A DNA stretch of 64,000 bases from Betaproteobacteria bacterium HGW-Betaproteobacteria-7 (GCA_002840765.1 PHCE01000007.1:124001-188000); one strand, 5' to 3'; shown: positions 13,032 to 24,696, counted from the first letter of the stretch. Notes: generated by a model from the sequence alone, not told the origin. Numbers and translations: made by a program.

Positions 13032-13580
13032 GGCTGGCCGGTCGTTTTCGAGGACGAGCGTTGGCGTCGTAGCCAGCACATCCTCGAAAATCACATCAAG
13101 CCGGGTCGCCACACGGCGCATCAGCGGGTTGGCCAGGCGGCGCAAGAAAGCCGGCTGGCCGTGCCGGAGAAACTTGTCGAAGACGAGAACCTGGCCGCCG
13201 GGGCGGACGAGGCGGGCGATTTCGCCGAGGCAGCGCTCCGGATCCGGGACCACGGCCAGGATCAGGTGCAGGATGGCACCGTCGAAACTGGCATCGGTGA
13301 AGGGCAAGGCATGCACGTCGCCCTGGACCGGCAGGAAATCGAGATGACCGGCGCGTGGCAGGGCACGACGCAGCATCGGCCGATTGAAGTCGACCCCGAC
13401 GTAATGATGTTGTGGCGGCAGGTGCGGCAAATCAAGGCCGGTGCCAACGCCGGCCAGCAGCATTCGGCCGCCGGCACCGGGCAGGCTGGCCAGGCTATGC
13501 CGGCGGGCCGCCCTAGTCGCCCGGTCGACCGCCGCGTCGTAAAAGGGGGCGATCAGCGAATAGCTGTGTTTGAGACTCAG
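12987..13580 (-). CDS. class I SAM-dependent methyltransferase (UbiE-like), probable CTG start
   Basis: A methyltransferase of about 197 residues: [15 protein letters not shown] is the SAM-binding motif [11 protein letters not shown] motif II, and [19 protein letters not shown] the post-II/III region. The N-terminal [16 protein letters not shown] resembles phospholipid or quinone methyltransferases of the PmtA/UbiE type; the substrate is not known. No ATG, GTG or TTG lies near the family-like N-terminus. The CTG at 13580 overlaps the apaG stop as CTGA, and GAGGG lies 8 bases upstream, so a CTG start by coupling to apaG is the best reading. Confidence 0.75.
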   Translation of the reverse strand: MSLKHSYSLIAPFYDAAVDRATRAARRHSLASLPGAGGRMLLAGVGTGLDLPHLPPQHHYVGVDFNRPMLRRALPRAGHLDFLPVQGDVHALPFTDASFDGAILHLILAVVPDPERCLGEIARLVRPGGQVLVFDKFLRHGQPAFLRRLANPLMRRVATRLDVIFEDVLATTPTLVLENDRPALAGGWFRLIRLRRL

Positions 13581-13960
13581 TGGAGCACCCTCGGCATGGC
13601 CAGCGTGAATTCCGGAATTTCGGCCTCGAAGTGGGTGCCGTCCTCGGCCACCATCTGGTAGGTGCCGCGCATCGTGCCGACCGGGGTATTCAACTGCGAG
13701 CCACTGGTGTACAGGAAACTTTCGCCCGGCTTGAGCAGCGGCTGCTTGCCGACGACCCCGAGGCCGCGCACTTCCTGCACCGCCTCGTTGGCGTCGGTAA
13801 TGATCCAATGTCGCGATATCAGTTGCGCCGGAAGCTCTCCAATGTTGCGGATGGTGATGGTGTAGGCGAACAGGTAGCGGCCGGCGTCGGGGTCGGACTG
13901 ATCGCCGAGAAACTGGGCGACCGGGGTGACTTCGATGCGGTACTTGGCGGGGTCGGGCAT
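13577..13960 (-). CDS. apaG: ApaG-domain protein
   Basis: A 127-residue ApaG protein, a single fibronectin-III-like beta sandwich. The family pattern is present: [24 protein letters not shown] in broken form, then [20 protein letters not shown] and [10 protein letters not shown] near the end. Its molecular role is not firmly known; it is often next to rpe or apaH, and here it is divergent from rpe with a 36-base gap. It is followed directly by the methyltransferase gene, overlapping by 4 bases. Confidence 0.93.
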   Translation of the reverse strand: MPDPAKYRIEVTPVAQFLGDQSDPDAGRYLFAYTITIRNIGELPAQLISRHWIITDANEAVQEVRGLGVVGKQPLLKPGESFLYTSGSQLNTPVGTMRGTYQMVAEDGTHFEAEIPEFTLAMPRVLH

Positions 13961-13996
13961 GGGATAATTCCGGTTGTTCTTGTTCAGGGAGCCATC

Positions 13997-14698
13997 ATGG
14001 CAGTTAAAGATTACGTCATCGCGCCGAGTATTCTCTCGGCCAATTTTGCCAAACTCGGCGAAGAAGTGGCCAATGTCATTGCCTCGGGCGCCGACTGGAT
14101 CCACTTCGACGTGATGGACAACCATTATGTTCCCAATCTGACCATCGGGCCGCTGGTCTGCGAAGCCATCCGCCCGTGCACCGCTGCGCCGATCGACGTG
14201 CACCTGATGGTCAAGCCGGTCGATCGCATCATTCCCGACTTCGCCAAGGCCGGTGCCAACATCATCACCTTCCACCCGGAAGCCTCCGAGCACGTCGACC
14301 GCAGCCTGTCGCTGATCCGCGATGCCGGTTGCCAGGCCGGCCTCGTCTTCAACCCGGCGACGCCGCTCGACTACATGGACTACGTCATGGACAAGATCGA
14401 CGTCATCCTGCTGATGAGCGTCAACCCCGGCTTCGGCGGCCAGAAATTCATCCCCGGCACGCTGGCCAAGGCGCGCGCGGCTCGCGCCAAGCTGGATGCC
14501 TACGAACAGCAAGGTGGCCGTCGCATCCGCCTGGAAATCGACGGCGGCGTGAACACCGCCAACATCGGCGAAATCGCCGCCGCCGGCGTCGACGCCTTCG
14601 TCGCCGGCTCGGCCGTCTACGGCGCGGGCAAGAACAGCGATCCGCATCGCTACGATTCGATCATTTCGGCGCTGCGCGCCGAACTGGCCAAGACCTGA
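13997..14698 (+). CDS. rpe: ribulose-phosphate 3-epimerase
   Basis: A 233-residue TIM-barrel enzyme interconverting ribulose 5-phosphate and xylulose 5-phosphate in the pentose phosphate pathway. [15 protein letters not shown] near the N-terminus, [12 protein letters not shown] (metal His/Asp), [19 protein letters not shown] and EIDGGVN are the family motifs in order. The ATG at 13997 follows CAGGGAGCC, a weak ribosome site, and gives the normal length. Two bases separate it from gph, as in many betaproteobacteria. Confidence 0.97.
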   Translation: MAVKDYVIAPSILSANFAKLGEEVANVIASGADWIHFDVMDNHYVPNLTIGPLVCEAIRPCTAAPIDVHLMVKPVDRIIPDFAKAGANIITFHPEASEHVDRSLSLIRDAGCQAGLVFNPATPLDYMDYVMDKIDVILLMSVNPGFGGQKFIPGTLAKARAARAKLDAYEQQGGRRIRLEIDGGVNTANIGEIAAAGVDAFVAGSAVYGAGKNSDPHRYDSIISALRAELAKT

Positions 14699-14700
14699 AT

Positions 14701-15381
14701 ATGTACTTCCAATCCGTCACTTTCGACCTCGACGGCACGCTGCTCGACACCATTGCCGATCTGGCCGAAGCCTGCCGCCTGATGCTGACGGAACTGGGCG
14801 AGCCGCCACGGACGCCGGACGAGGTGCATAGTTTTGTCGGCAAGGGCATGGCGGTCCTCGTCGAGCGCTGCCTGACCCGCGACCGGGCGCCAGCGGCGGA
14901 GTATCTGGCGGCCGCCATCGCGTCCTTCAAGCGCCACTACACCGAGGTCAATGGCCGGCAAACAAGCATTTATCCCGGCGTGCTCGAAGGGCTTGAGGCC
15001 TGGCGTAACGGCGGCTTTCGCATGGGCGTCGTCACTAACAAGCCGGCGATATTTACCGAAGCCCTGCTCGAACGCATGGGCATCGCCGATTTCTTCGACG
15101 TGGTCGTCTCTGGCGATACCACCGAGCACAAGAAGCCGCACCCGGAACCGATCCTGCACGCCTGCCGCTGGCTGGGTGTCGAGCCGGCGCACAATCTGCA
15201 CGTCGGCGACTCGAAAAACGACATCGAAGCGGCCCGTGCCGCCGGTTGCGCCGCCTTCTGTGTACCCTACGGCTACAACGAGGGGGTGCCGGTGGACAGT
15301 GCCGAATGCGATGCGCTAGTATCCGACCTGCTCGCCGCCTACCGGCTGGCCCTCACTTTTCAAGACCTCAAGCACCAATGA
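14701..15381 (+). CDS. gph: phosphoglycolate phosphatase
   Basis: A 226-residue HAD phosphatase removing 2-phosphoglycolate. FDLDGTLLDT (8-17) carries the nucleophile Asp9 and general acid Asp11; VVTNKP holds motif II, and HKKPHPEP with HVGDSKNDIEAARAAG motifs III and IV. It is tightly coupled to rpe upstream, and its stop overlaps the start of a Trp-rich leader peptide ahead of trpE, so it heads or feeds the trp operon transcript. Confidence 0.94.
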   Translation: MYFQSVTFDLDGTLLDTIADLAEACRLMLTELGEPPRTPDEVHSFVGKGMAVLVERCLTRDRAPAAEYLAAAIASFKRHYTEVNGRQTSIYPGVLEGLEAWRNGGFRMGVVTNKPAIFTEALLERMGIADFFDVVVSGDTTEHKKPHPEPILHACRWLGVEPAHNLHVGDSKNDIEAARAAGCAAFCVPYGYNEGVPVDSAECDALVSDLLAAYRLALTFQDLKHQ

Positions 15382-15434
15382 CATCTCTGCGACTCTGGAC
15401 CGATTGGCAAGGCTGGCGCCGCTGGCGTCCCTGA
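15378..15434 (+). CDS. trpL: trp operon leader peptide, four Trp in 18 residues
   Basis: An 18-codon reading frame, [18 protein letters not shown], overlapping the gph stop as ATGA and ending 70 bases before trpE. Tryptophans lie at 7, 10, 13 and 16, exactly every third residue, all encoded by TGG. Such Trp density directly ahead of trpE is the hallmark of ribosome-mediated attenuation. It has no ribosome site of its own, so translation is likely coupled to gph. It may act by stalling when charged Trp-tRNA is scarce. Identity as a leader is inferred from composition and position. Confidence 0.8.
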   Translation: MTSLRLWTDWQGWRRWRP

Positions 15435-15461
15435 TCTTCGTTCGCGCGCCCGTCCGGCGCC
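15415..15461 (+). promoter_or_regulatory. candidate attenuator stem in the trp leader
   Basis: GGCGCCG at 15415-15421, inside the Trp-codon region of the leader peptide, is complementary to CGGCGCC at 15455-15461 in the leader after the peptide stop. A ribosome stalled on the Trp codons would cover the left arm and free the right arm for other pairing. No T-run follows, so the control may be on trpE translation or Rho entry rather than on an intrinsic terminator. Confidence 0.45.
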
Positions 15462-15504
15462 CCGCTCCAGTTCGCAGTACCCCGTCATTCTTCGAGGCAC
15501 CCCC

Positions 15505-16980
15505 ATGACCGAAACCGAATTCAATGCGCTCGCCGCGCAAGGCTACAACCGTATTCCCGTCACCCTGGAAACGTTTGCCGATCTCGATACGCCGCTCTCG
15601 ATCTACCTGAAGCTGGCCAATGCCCCCTATACCTACCTGCTCGAATCGGTGCAGGGCGGCGAGCGCTTCGGCCGCTACTCGATCATCGGCCTGGCCGCTT
15701 CGACACGCATCGTCGTCAATGGCCACCAAGTACTGGTGCTGACCGGCAACCGCATCGCCGAACGTGAGGAAGACACCAACCCGCTCGATTTCATCGGCAA
15801 GTTCATGGAGCGTTTCCGGGCGCCGCCGAGCGCCGGCCTGCCGCGTTTCTGCGGCGGCCTGGTCGGCTGCTTCGGCTACGACACGGTGCGCTATGTCGAA
15901 ACCCGCCTGACCCGTACCCACAAGCCGGACGAGATCGGCACGCCGGACATCGGCCTGCTGCTCTCCGAGGAAATCGCCGTCGTCGACAACCTGTCCGGCA
16001 AGCTGACGCTGATCGTCTATGCCGAACCGGGTTTCCCCGGCGCCTTCCAGAAGGCGCGGGCGCGCCTGAAGGAATTGCTCGGCAAGCTGCGCACGCCGGT
16101 CAACATGCCGGTCGAACAGCCGGTGGCTTCGGAGCCTGCCGTCTCCATCTTCGGCGAAGGGCCGTTCAAGCAGGCGGTGCGCAAGGCCAAGGAATACATT
16201 ACCGAAGGCGACATCATGCAGGTGGTGCTGTCGCAGCGCATGACCAAGCCCTTCCATGCCAGCCCGCTGGCGCTCTACCGGACGCTGCGCAGCCTCAATC
16301 CGTCGCCTTACATGTTCTATTTCGATTTCGAGGACTACCACGTCGTCGGCGCCTCGCCGGAGATCCTGGTCCGCCTCGAAGGCGACCGCGTCACCGTCCG
16401 TCCCATCGCCGGCACCCGCAAGCGTGGTGCCTCGCCGGAAGAAGATGCAGCGCTGGCGGCCGAGCTGCTCGCCGACGAGAAGGAGCGCGCCGAGCACACC
16501 CAGTTGCTCGACCTCGGGCGCAACGACTGCGGCCGCGTCGCCAGGATCGGCACGGTCAAGCTGACCGAGAACATGATCGTCGAGCGCTACTCGCATGTGA
16601 TGCACATCGTTTCCAATGTCGAAGGCCGGCTGCAACAAGGGCTTGATGCGCTCGACGTGTTGAAGGCCACCTTCCCGGCTGGCACCGTCTCCGGCGCGCC
16701 GAAGGTGCGGGCGATGGAGATCATCGACGAGCTGGAACCGGTCAAGCGCGGCATCTACGCTGGTGCCGTCGGCTACCTCGGTTTCCATGGCGACATGGAC
16801 CTGGCTATCGCCATCCGCACCGCCGTCGTCAAGGACAAGACGCTGCACGTGCAGGCCGGCGCCGGCATCGTCGCCGATTCCGACCCGCAGTCGGAATGGG
16901 AAGAAACCCGGAGCAAGGCGCGGGCCGTGCTGCGCGCCGCCGAACTGGCCGAGCAGGGCCTCGACACCCGTCTGGACTGA
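15505..16980 (+). CDS. trpE: anthranilate synthase component I
   Basis: A 491-residue chorismate-utilising enzyme that makes anthranilate with ammonia from TrpG. The LLES element near residue 50 ([10 protein letters not shown]) is part of the tryptophan feedback site; [41 protein letters not shown] and [18 protein letters not shown] mark the catalytic domain. Full length, ATG start after the leader region. It opens the trpE-trpG-trpD-trpC run, the betaproteobacterial order with trpFBA elsewhere. Confidence 0.97.
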   Translation: MTETEFNALAAQGYNRIPVTLETFADLDTPLSIYLKLANAPYTYLLESVQGGERFGRYSIIGLAASTRIVVNGHQVLVLTGNRIAEREEDTNPLDFIGKFMERFRAPPSAGLPRFCGGLVGCFGYDTVRYVETRLTRTHKPDEIGTPDIGLLLSEEIAVVDNLSGKLTLIVYAEPGFPGAFQKARARLKELLGKLRTPVNMPVEQPVASEPAVSIFGEGPFKQAVRKAKEYITEGDIMQVVLSQRMTKPFHASPLALYRTLRSLNPSPYMFYFDFEDYHVVGASPEILVRLEGDRVTVRPIAGTRKRGASPEEDAALAAELLADEKERAEHTQLLDLGRNDCGRVARIGTVKLTENMIVERYSHVMHIVSNVEGRLQQGLDALDVLKATFPAGTVSGAPKVRAMEIIDELEPVKRGIYAGAVGYLGFHGDMDLAIAIRTAVVKDKTLHVQAGAGIVADSDPQSEWEETRSKARAVLRAAELAEQGLDTRLD

Positions 16981-16994
16981 ACCGGAGAAGCCCC

Positions 16995-17564
16995 ATGCTG
17001 CTGATGATCGACAACTACGATAGCTTCACTTACAACATCGTCCAGTACTTCGGCGAACTCGGCCAGGATGTCCAGGTGTTTCGTAACGACGCCATCACCA
17101 TCGCCGAAATCGCCAGGCTCAAGCCGCAATACTTGGTCATTTCGCCCGGCCCCTGCGCCCCGGCCCAGGCCGGCATCTCGCTGGCGGCGATCCGCGAATT
17201 CGCCGGCAAGATTCCGTTGCTTGGCGTCTGCCTCGGTCATCAGGCCATCGGCGAAGCCTTCGGCGGCAAGATCGTGCACGCCAAACAGTTGATGCACGGC
17301 AAGGTCTCGCCGGTCGAACACAAGGATGTCGGCGTCTTCAAGGGGCTGCCCAATCCGCTGACCTGCACCCGCTACCACTCGCTGGCCATCGAGCGCGCCA
17401 GCCTGCCGGACTGCCTGGATATCACCGCCTGGACCGCCGATGGCGAAATCATGGGCGTTCGTCACAAGACGCTGGCCGTTGAGGGCGTGCAGTTCCATCC
17501 TGAATCCATCCTGACCGAGCGCGGTCACGATCTGCTGAACAACTTCCTCGAGGAGCACAAATAA
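16995..17564 (+). CDS. trpG: anthranilate synthase component II (glutamine amidotransferase)
   Basis: A 189-residue class I glutamine amidotransferase supplying ammonia to TrpE. NYDSFTYN opens the protein, [10 protein letters not shown] holds the nucleophilic Cys79, and the terminal FHPESILT region holds the His/Glu of the triad. The same subunit may also serve PabB. ATG at 16995 lies 14 bases after trpE behind GGAGAAG; its stop overlaps the trpD start by one base. Confidence 0.96.
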   Translation: MLLMIDNYDSFTYNIVQYFGELGQDVQVFRNDAITIAEIARLKPQYLVISPGPCAPAQAGISLAAIREFAGKIPLLGVCLGHQAIGEAFGGKIVHAKQLMHGKVSPVEHKDVGVFKGLPNPLTCTRYHSLAIERASLPDCLDITAWTADGEIMGVRHKTLAVEGVQFHPESILTERGHDLLNNFLEEHK

Positions 17565-18592
17565 TGACTCCGCAAGCCGCCCTGCAACGCGTCATCGAAC
17601 ATCGCGAAATCTTCCACGACGAAATGGTCTCGCTGATGCGCCAGATCATGAGCGGCGAAGTCTCTCCGGTGATGATCGCCGCCATCGTTACCGGGCTGCG
17701 TGTCAAGAAGGAAACCATCGGTGAGATCGCGGCTGCCGCCACTGTCATGCGCGAACTGTCGACCAAGGTCGTCGTTCCTTACGACAGGCATTTCGTCGAT
17801 ATCGTCGGTACCGGTGGTGACTCGGCGCACAGCTTCAACATCTCGACTACCTCGATCTTCGTCGCCGCCGCCGCTGGGGCCAAAGTCGCCAAGCACGGCG
17901 GGCGCAGCGTTTCCTCCAGTTCCGGCAGCGCCGACGTGCTGGAAGCGCTCGGCGCCAACATCAACCTGTCGCCGGAGAAGGTTGCAGCCTGCATCGAAGA
18001 GTGCGGCATCGGCTTCATGTTTGCCCCCAACCACCACAGCGCCATGAAGCATGTCGCGCCGGTGCGCCGCGAGATGGGCGTCCGTACCCTGTTCAACATT
18101 CTCGGCCCGCTGACCAACCCGGCGGCCGCGCCGAATACCCTGATGGGCGTCTTCCACCCCGACCTCGTCGGCATCCAGGTGCGTGTTATGCAGCGCCTCG
18201 GCGCCGAACGCGTGCTGGTCGTGCACGGCAAGGACAACCTCGACGAAATCTCCCTTGGGGCGGCGACCCTGGTCGGCGAGCTGAAGGATGGCGAGGTGCG
18301 CGAATACGAAGTGCATCCAGAGGATTTCGGCCTGCAGATGATGTCGCTGCGTAATCTGCGCGTCGGTAGCGCCGAGGAATCCAAGACGGTGATGCTCGGC
18401 GCGCTGGACAACCGCGAAGGCCCGGCCCGTGAGATCGTCTGCCTGAACGCCGGCGCCGCACTCTATATAGCCAACGCTGCCGACAGCATCGGCGACGGCA
18501 TCGGCAAGGCGCGCGAAGCCATCGCCAGCGGTGCCGCCCGTGCCAAGCTGGAACAATTTGTCGAATGCTCGCGCCGTCTGGGGGCGCCATGA
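17564..18592 (+). CDS. trpD: anthranilate phosphoribosyltransferase
   Basis: A 342-residue enzyme transferring phosphoribose from PRPP to anthranilate. The glycine-rich PRPP loop [14 protein letters not shown], then [21 protein letters not shown] and [11 protein letters not shown], are the family signatures. The metal-binding DNLDEIS follows near residue 225. It overlaps trpG by one base and trpC by four, showing tight coupling in the operon. Confidence 0.97.
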   Translation: MTPQAALQRVIEHREIFHDEMVSLMRQIMSGEVSPVMIAAIVTGLRVKKETIGEIAAAATVMRELSTKVVVPYDRHFVDIVGTGGDSAHSFNISTTSIFVAAAAGAKVAKHGGRSVSSSSGSADVLEALGANINLSPEKVAACIEECGIGFMFAPNHHSAMKHVAPVRREMGVRTLFNILGPLTNPAAAPNTLMGVFHPDLVGIQVRVMQRLGAERVLVVHGKDNLDEISLGAATLVGELKDGEVREYEVHPEDFGLQMMSLRNLRVGSAEESKTVMLGALDNREGPAREIVCLNAGAALYIANAADSIGDGIGKAREAIASGAARAKLEQFVECSRRLGAP

Positions 18593-19377
18593 GCGACATC
18601 CTCAACAAGATCATCGCCACCAAGCGTTTGGAAATCGCTGCCGCGCTGGCCGTCAAGTCGCTGGCCCAGGTTGAAACCGAGGCCGCCACCCAGCCCGCGC
18701 CGCGCGATTTCGTTGGCGCCATCCGTGCCAAGCTGGCCGTTGGCCGGCCGGCAGTGATCGCTGAGATCAAGAAGGCCAGCCCGTCGAAAGGTGTCATCCG
18801 CGCCGATTTTCGTCCGGCAGACATCGCTTGCAGCTACGCCGAGCATGGCGCCGCCTGCCTGTCGGTATTGACGGACCGCGACTATTTCCAGGGCTGCCCG
18901 GAATACCTGCAGGCTGCCCGCGCCGCCTGCACGCTGCCGGTGCTGCGCAAGGACTTCATGGTCGATCGCTACCAGATCGCTGAAGCACGGGCCATGGGCG
19001 CCGACGCCATTCTCCTAATTGCTGCCGCGCTCAGCCTCGGTGAAATGCGGGAACTCGAAGCTATCGCCCACGGCTACGGCATGGCCGTGCTCGTCGAAGT
19101 GCACAACGGTGAAGAACTCGACGCCGCGCTGCAATTGCAGACGCCCCTGGTCGGCATCAACAACCGCAACCTGCGTACGTTCGAAGTCACGCTGCAAACC
19201 ACGCTCGGCCTGCTTGAGCGCATTCCGGCCGAGCGCATTGTCGTCACCGAAAGTGGCATCCTGGCCCCGGCTGACGTGGCGCTGATGCGTGACCATCGCG
19301 TTGGCAGCTTCCTCGTTGGCGAAGCCTTCATGCGCGCCGCCGAACCCGGAGAAGAACTGGCCCGCCTGTTCGCCTGA
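18589..19377 (+). CDS. trpC: indole-3-glycerol phosphate synthase
   Basis: A 262-residue TIM-barrel enzyme closing the indole ring. [35 protein letters not shown] and [12 protein letters not shown] are the classical motifs, with ESGI near the end. It is monofunctional, without a fused TrpF domain. The ATG overlaps the trpD stop. No terminator was seen in the following 300 bases before the porin gene. Confidence 0.97.
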   Translation: MSDILNKIIATKRLEIAAALAVKSLAQVETEAATQPAPRDFVGAIRAKLAVGRPAVIAEIKKASPSKGVIRADFRPADIACSYAEHGAACLSVLTDRDYFQGCPEYLQAARAACTLPVLRKDFMVDRYQIAEARAMGADAILLIAAALSLGEMRELEAIAHGYGMAVLVEVHNGEELDAALQLQTPLVGINNRNLRTFEVTLQTTLGLLERIPAERIVVTESGILAPADVALMRDHRVGSFLVGEAFMRAAEPGEELARLFA

Positions 19378-19695
19378 GCGGCTTCCTGCACCAGAGGTAG
19401 TGAGGAGTGCTGAGACACAGAGAACGGTCTGAACAACCTTGCTGTCCTAGATTTTCTCTACGTATCAGCGCCCAACAGTCCTTCCTGACTGCCGCGCCAA
19501 GCCTTTGTGCCTGATCTCGCTCCCGGGTACTGTTGTGTGAATGCAACAGCATGCTGGAATGTGTGGGTGCAATTGGGATTAGGCCTTGCTGCACGCTCGG
19601 CGGGCAATCAGAATGCCCTTCAACTTCTCGATCCGAGAGGTAAAGCTAACCGGCCCGCAAGGCCGGTTAAAACTAACCACTAAGGAGATTTTCTG
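19378..19695 (+). promoter_or_regulatory. porin upstream region with a perfect hairpin near the start
   Basis: A 318-base gap between trpC and the porin gene with no convincing gene. Near its end TAACCGGCC (19647-19655) and GGCCGGTTA (19661-19669) form a perfect 9-base stem with loop CGCAA. It stands 26 bases before the porin ATG and about 12 before the AAGGAG ribosome site, suggesting a 5' stabilising hairpin in the leader. No clear -35/-10 pair was recognised by eye, and no trp terminator is visible. Confidence 0.45.
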
Positions 19696-20850
19696 ATGCA
19701 AAAGAAGATTATCGCTCTGGCTATCGCTGGCCTGGCTTCCACCGCTGCTTTCGCGCAGACCAATGTCACCATCTACGGCGTTGCCGATGCAACGTTCGAC
19801 AGCATCAAGACCACCGGCAATGTTGCTGGCGTCAGCATTGAGCCGCGTCACAACCGTATCTCCACCAATTCTTCCCTGATCGGTTTCAAGGGTTCGGAAG
19901 ATCTGGGTAATGGCCTGAAGGCTGTCTTCCAGTTCGAAGGCTCCGTCGGCTTCGATGGCGGCGCTGCGTTCGGCGGCTCCAACCGTGACTCCTACGTCGG
20001 CGTTGCTGGCGGCTTTGGTACCGTCGTTGCTGGTAACCTGACCGGCCCGACCCGCGCTTTCGGCGCTGCTGTTGACGTCAATGCTGGCGCTACCGGCATC
20101 TCCGCCAACTCCGGCATCATCGGCAAGTTCGGTGGCTTCCTTGAAGGTGTTACCACCGATGCCGGCGGTAACCTTACTGGTTTTACCGGCGCCCAAACGG
20201 CTATCGGCCGTTCTGCCACCGCCGCCAGCCCGTTTGACACCCGCTGGAAGAACACCATCGCCTACATCTCGCCGACCATGGCTGGCTTCACGGTGATCGG
20301 TGCTTACGTTGCCAACGAGAACAAGACCGGTAACATCAACACCTACGGCTACGACGTCGGCGCCAAGTACGCTGCCGGCCCGGTCCTGGTTGGTCTGTCC
20401 TACAACAAGGCCATGGTCAACAATGATGTTGCCGCTGCTGGTCTGACGGACATCACCGCTGCTGACCTGCGTCTGGTTGCCTCCTTTGACGCTGGCGTCG
20501 TCAAGATCAACGGTCTGGCCGAGCGCGTCAAGGTTACCGCTACCGGTATCTCTGAAACCCAGAAGGTGTACGGTCTGGGCGCCATCGTTCCGGTCGGCAA
20601 GGGCAAGGTCACCGGTCAGTACTATGTTGCACGCGACATCTCCGGTACCGTCTTCGGCACCGACACCGGCGCCAAGCTGTGGAGCGTGGGCTACGAGCAC
20701 AGCCTGTCCAAGCGTACCATCCTGAAGGCCAACTACGCCCGTCTGTCTAACGACAACCAAGCTGGCTACCAGTTCGGTGTTAACTCCGGCGCTGCCGCCA
20801 CCGGCGAAACCTCTTCTGGCTTCCAGTTTGGTGTTCGTCACTCCTTCTAA
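19696..20850 (+). CDS. major outer-membrane porin (betaproteobacterial trimeric type)
   Basis: A 384-residue beta-barrel porin. The signal peptide ends AFA at about residue 20, the mature protein opens QTNVTIYGVADATFD as in OmpC-like porins of betaproteobacteria, and it ends in a phenylalanine (VRHSF), the BamA recognition signal. An AAGGAG ribosome site precedes the ATG. Codon use is unusually uniform and T-ending codons such as GCT and GTT are frequent compared with its neighbours, as expected for a very highly expressed gene. It has its own terminator. Confidence 0.93.
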   Translation: MQKKIIALAIAGLASTAAFAQTNVTIYGVADATFDSIKTTGNVAGVSIEPRHNRISTNSSLIGFKGSEDLGNGLKAVFQFEGSVGFDGGAAFGGSNRDSYVGVAGGFGTVVAGNLTGPTRAFGAAVDVNAGATGISANSGIIGKFGGFLEGVTTDAGGNLTGFTGAQTAIGRSATAASPFDTRWKNTIAYISPTMAGFTVIGAYVANENKTGNINTYGYDVGAKYAAGPVLVGLSYNKAMVNNDVAAAGLTDITAADLRLVASFDAGVVKINGLAERVKVTATGISETQKVYGLGAIVPVGKGKVTGQYYVARDISGTVFGTDTGAKLWSVGYEHSLSKRTILKANYARLSNDNQAGYQFGVNSGAAATGETSSGFQFGVRHSF

Positions 20851-20875
20851 TCCAGCCTCGCTGGTCTAGAAAGCC

Positions 20876-20904
20876 AAAAGGCCACCTTCGGGTGGCCTTT
20901 TTCT
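20876..20904 (+). terminator. Rho-independent terminator of the porin gene
   Basis: AAAAGGCCACC, loop TTCG, GGTGGCCTTTTT: a strong stem with a UUCG tetraloop and a T-run, 25 bases after the porin stop. Confidence 0.92.
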
Positions 20905-20920
20905 ATGCTTGGTTGGCAAT

Positions 20921-20962
20921 AGCAAAATAGGGGACAGACCAAGCAAAATAGGGGACAGACCA
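20921..20962. repeat. perfect 21-base tandem repeat at the RAYT left end
   Basis: Two exact copies of a 21-base unit (20921-20941 and 20942-20962), each AGCAAAATA followed by GGGGACAGACCA. The second copy merges into the left inverted repeat of the RAYT element. The right end carries only one copy. Confidence 0.95.
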
Positions 20963-21061
20963 CGGTTTTCATCGGCGGTCTGTAGGGCGCCTTATTCGCT
21001 GAAGGCGTAATTTAGCAGCGAAATCATTTATGCTTTCGACATTCTTTCGTCGGAGCTTCTT

Positions 21062-21784
21062 ATGCCGCGCCGCCCCCGTCTGGCTTTGGCCAATGTTCCC
21101 TTGCATCTGATTCAACGGGGTAATAACCGCCAGGCCTGCTTTTTCGCGGACGAAGATTTTCTCCGTTACCTGGAGTGGCTGGAGGAGTATGCGGCGAAGT
21201 CCGGTTGCTGTATCCACGCCTGGGTATTGATGAGCAACCACGTTCACCTGTTGCTGACTGCGCATGATGCGCGCGCGCCGGGCGTGTTGATGAAGTCGCT
21301 GGGGCAGCGCTACGTTCAGTATGTGAATCGCGTGTATCGGCGCAGTGGCAGCCTCTGGGAGGGGCGCTTTCGTTCGTGCCTTGCGCAGGACGAGCGTTAT
21401 TTGCTGCTATGTCAGCGATACATCGAATTGAATCCTGTGCGCGCCGGTATGGTGGAGCATCCGGCGGAGTACCGCTGGTCGAGTTACCGGGCGAATGCTC
21501 AGGGTGAGGCGTCGCCGCTGATTTCGCCGCATCCGTTATATCTTTCCCTGGGCCGGGATGATGAAGAGCGTCGGGCTGCTTACCGCGAACTGTTTCGTTA
21601 CGAACTTGAGTCCGGGGCGGTGGATGCTATCCGCGATGCCACCAACGGTAATTTTGCTTTGGGCGACTCGCGCTTTTACGCCCAGGTCAGCGCTGCTTTG
21701 GGGCGGCGCGTGACGCCAGGTGCTCCCGGCCGTCCCAAGCGCTCGGATGCGCCTGAGAGCCTGGACTTGTTTTCCGCAGGTTAA
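21062..21784 (+). CDS. REP-associated tyrosine transposase (RAYT, Y1 HUH family)
   Basis: A 240-residue IS200-related HUH nuclease. LHLIQRGNNRQACFF near the start and NHVHLLLT (His60-Val61-His62) form the metal-binding core, and a helix with Tyr84, Tyr87 and Tyr92 followed by SLWEGRFRS contains the candidate nucleophile. LNPVRAGMV and YRWSSY are typical of the RAYT branch. RAYTs mobilise short REP/BIME palindromes rather than themselves. GGAG lies 6 bases upstream of the ATG. Confidence 0.93.
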   Translation: MPRRPRLALANVPLHLIQRGNNRQACFFADEDFLRYLEWLEEYAAKSGCCIHAWVLMSNHVHLLLTAHDARAPGVLMKSLGQRYVQYVNRVYRRSGSLWEGRFRSCLAQDERYLLLCQRYIELNPVRAGMVEHPAEYRWSSYRANAQGEASPLISPHPLYLSLGRDDEERRAAYRELFRYELESGAVDAIRDATNGNFALGDSRFYAQVSAALGRRVTPGAPGRPKRSDAPESLDLFSAG

Positions 21785-21786
21785 AA

Positions 21787-21800
21787 CGTGGTCTGTCCCC
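21787..21800. repeat. right terminal inverted repeat of the RAYT element
   Basis: CGTGGTCTGTCCCC begins 2 bases after the transposase stop codon and is the exact reverse complement of 20951-20964. It lies only 20 bases from the proB stop on the other strand. Confidence 0.88.
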
Positions 21801-21820
21801 GGTTTTGCCGGTTTTGGCTT

Positions 21821-24087
<2,267 letters not shown>

Positions 24088-24103
24088 CTTCCGCGGGGCC
24101 GAA

Positions 24104-24367
24104 TTACTCGGCGGCCGGGACGATGGTGACCGTGCGACGCTTCTTTTCGCCCTTGATGGCGAATTGGACGACGCCGTCCTTCAGTGCGAACAGGGTGTGA
24201 TCCTTGCCGCAGCCGACGTTCTCGCCCGGGTGGAATTCAGTGCCACGCTGGCGAACGATGATGTTGCCAGCCAGGACGAATTGACCGCCGTAGCGCTTGA
24301 CGCCCAGTCGCTGGGCTTGTGAGTCGCGGCCGTTACGTGAACTGCCGCCTGCTTTTTTGTGTGCCAT
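24104..24367 (-). CDS. rpmA: 50S ribosomal protein L27
   Basis: The 87-residue L27 protein of the large subunit, reaching to the peptidyl-transferase centre. It starts [16 protein letters not shown] and contains LGVKRYGGQ and [14 protein letters not shown], all diagnostic. There is no N-terminal extension needing cleavage. It lies 17 bases after rplU in the same operon. Confidence 0.98.
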   Translation of the reverse strand: MAHKKAGGSSRNGRDSQAQRLGVKRYGGQFVLAGNIIVRQRGTEFHPGENVGCGKDHTLFALKDGVVQFAIKGEKKRRTVTIVPAAE

Positions 24368-24384
24368 TTATTAGCTCCTTGAAC

Positions 24385-24696
24385 TTAAGCAGCGATCGCG
24401 TCGATGCGCAATTCGGTGTAGTTCTGACGATGGCCTTGATGCTTCTGATAGTGCTTACGACGACGCATCTTGAAGATCTTGACCTTGTCGTGGCGGCCGT
24501 GGGAAACCACGGTGCACTTGACAGTGGCGCCAGCAAGGAAGGGGGCGCCGACTTGTACCGACTCGCCTTCGCCTACCATGAGGATCTGGTCAAGGGTAAC
24601 TTCTGCGCCAACGTCTGCCGGTATCTGTTCTACTTTAAGTTTTTGGCCAGCGGAAACGCGATACTGCTTGCCGCCGGTTTTTATGACCGCATACAT
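24385..24696 (-). CDS. rplU: 50S ribosomal protein L21
   Basis: The 103-residue L21 protein. [14 protein letters not shown] at the start and [19 protein letters not shown] near the end are diagnostic. It is the first gene of the rplU-rpmA unit behind a recognisable promoter. Confidence 0.98.
   Translation of the reverse strand: MYAVIKTGGKQYRVSAGQKLKVEQIPADVGAEVTLDQILMVGEGESVQVGAPFLAGATVKCTVVSHGRHDKVKIFKMRRRKHYQKHQGHRQNYTELRIDAIAA

Larger units (their letters stand above)
20921..21800 (+). mobile_element. RAYT element with 14-base terminal inverted repeats
   Basis: The transposase gene at 21062-21784 is bounded by GGGGACAGACCACG at 20951-20964 and its exact reverse complement CGTGGTCTGTCCCC at 21787-21800. 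A second copy of the outer motif lies in a tandem duplication to the left. The element fills the space between the porin terminator and the 3' end of proB, so it disrupted no gene. The exact outer ends are not certain. Confidence 0.8.

Noticed and set aside
15435..15504. Intrinsic terminator in the trp leader
   Set aside because: A stem can be drawn but no T-run follows, so it was not called a terminator.
19579..20841. 420-codon minus-strand frame antisense to the porin
   Set aside because: Ser/Gly/Asp-rich repetitive translation produced by the biased codons of the porin gene; no start context.
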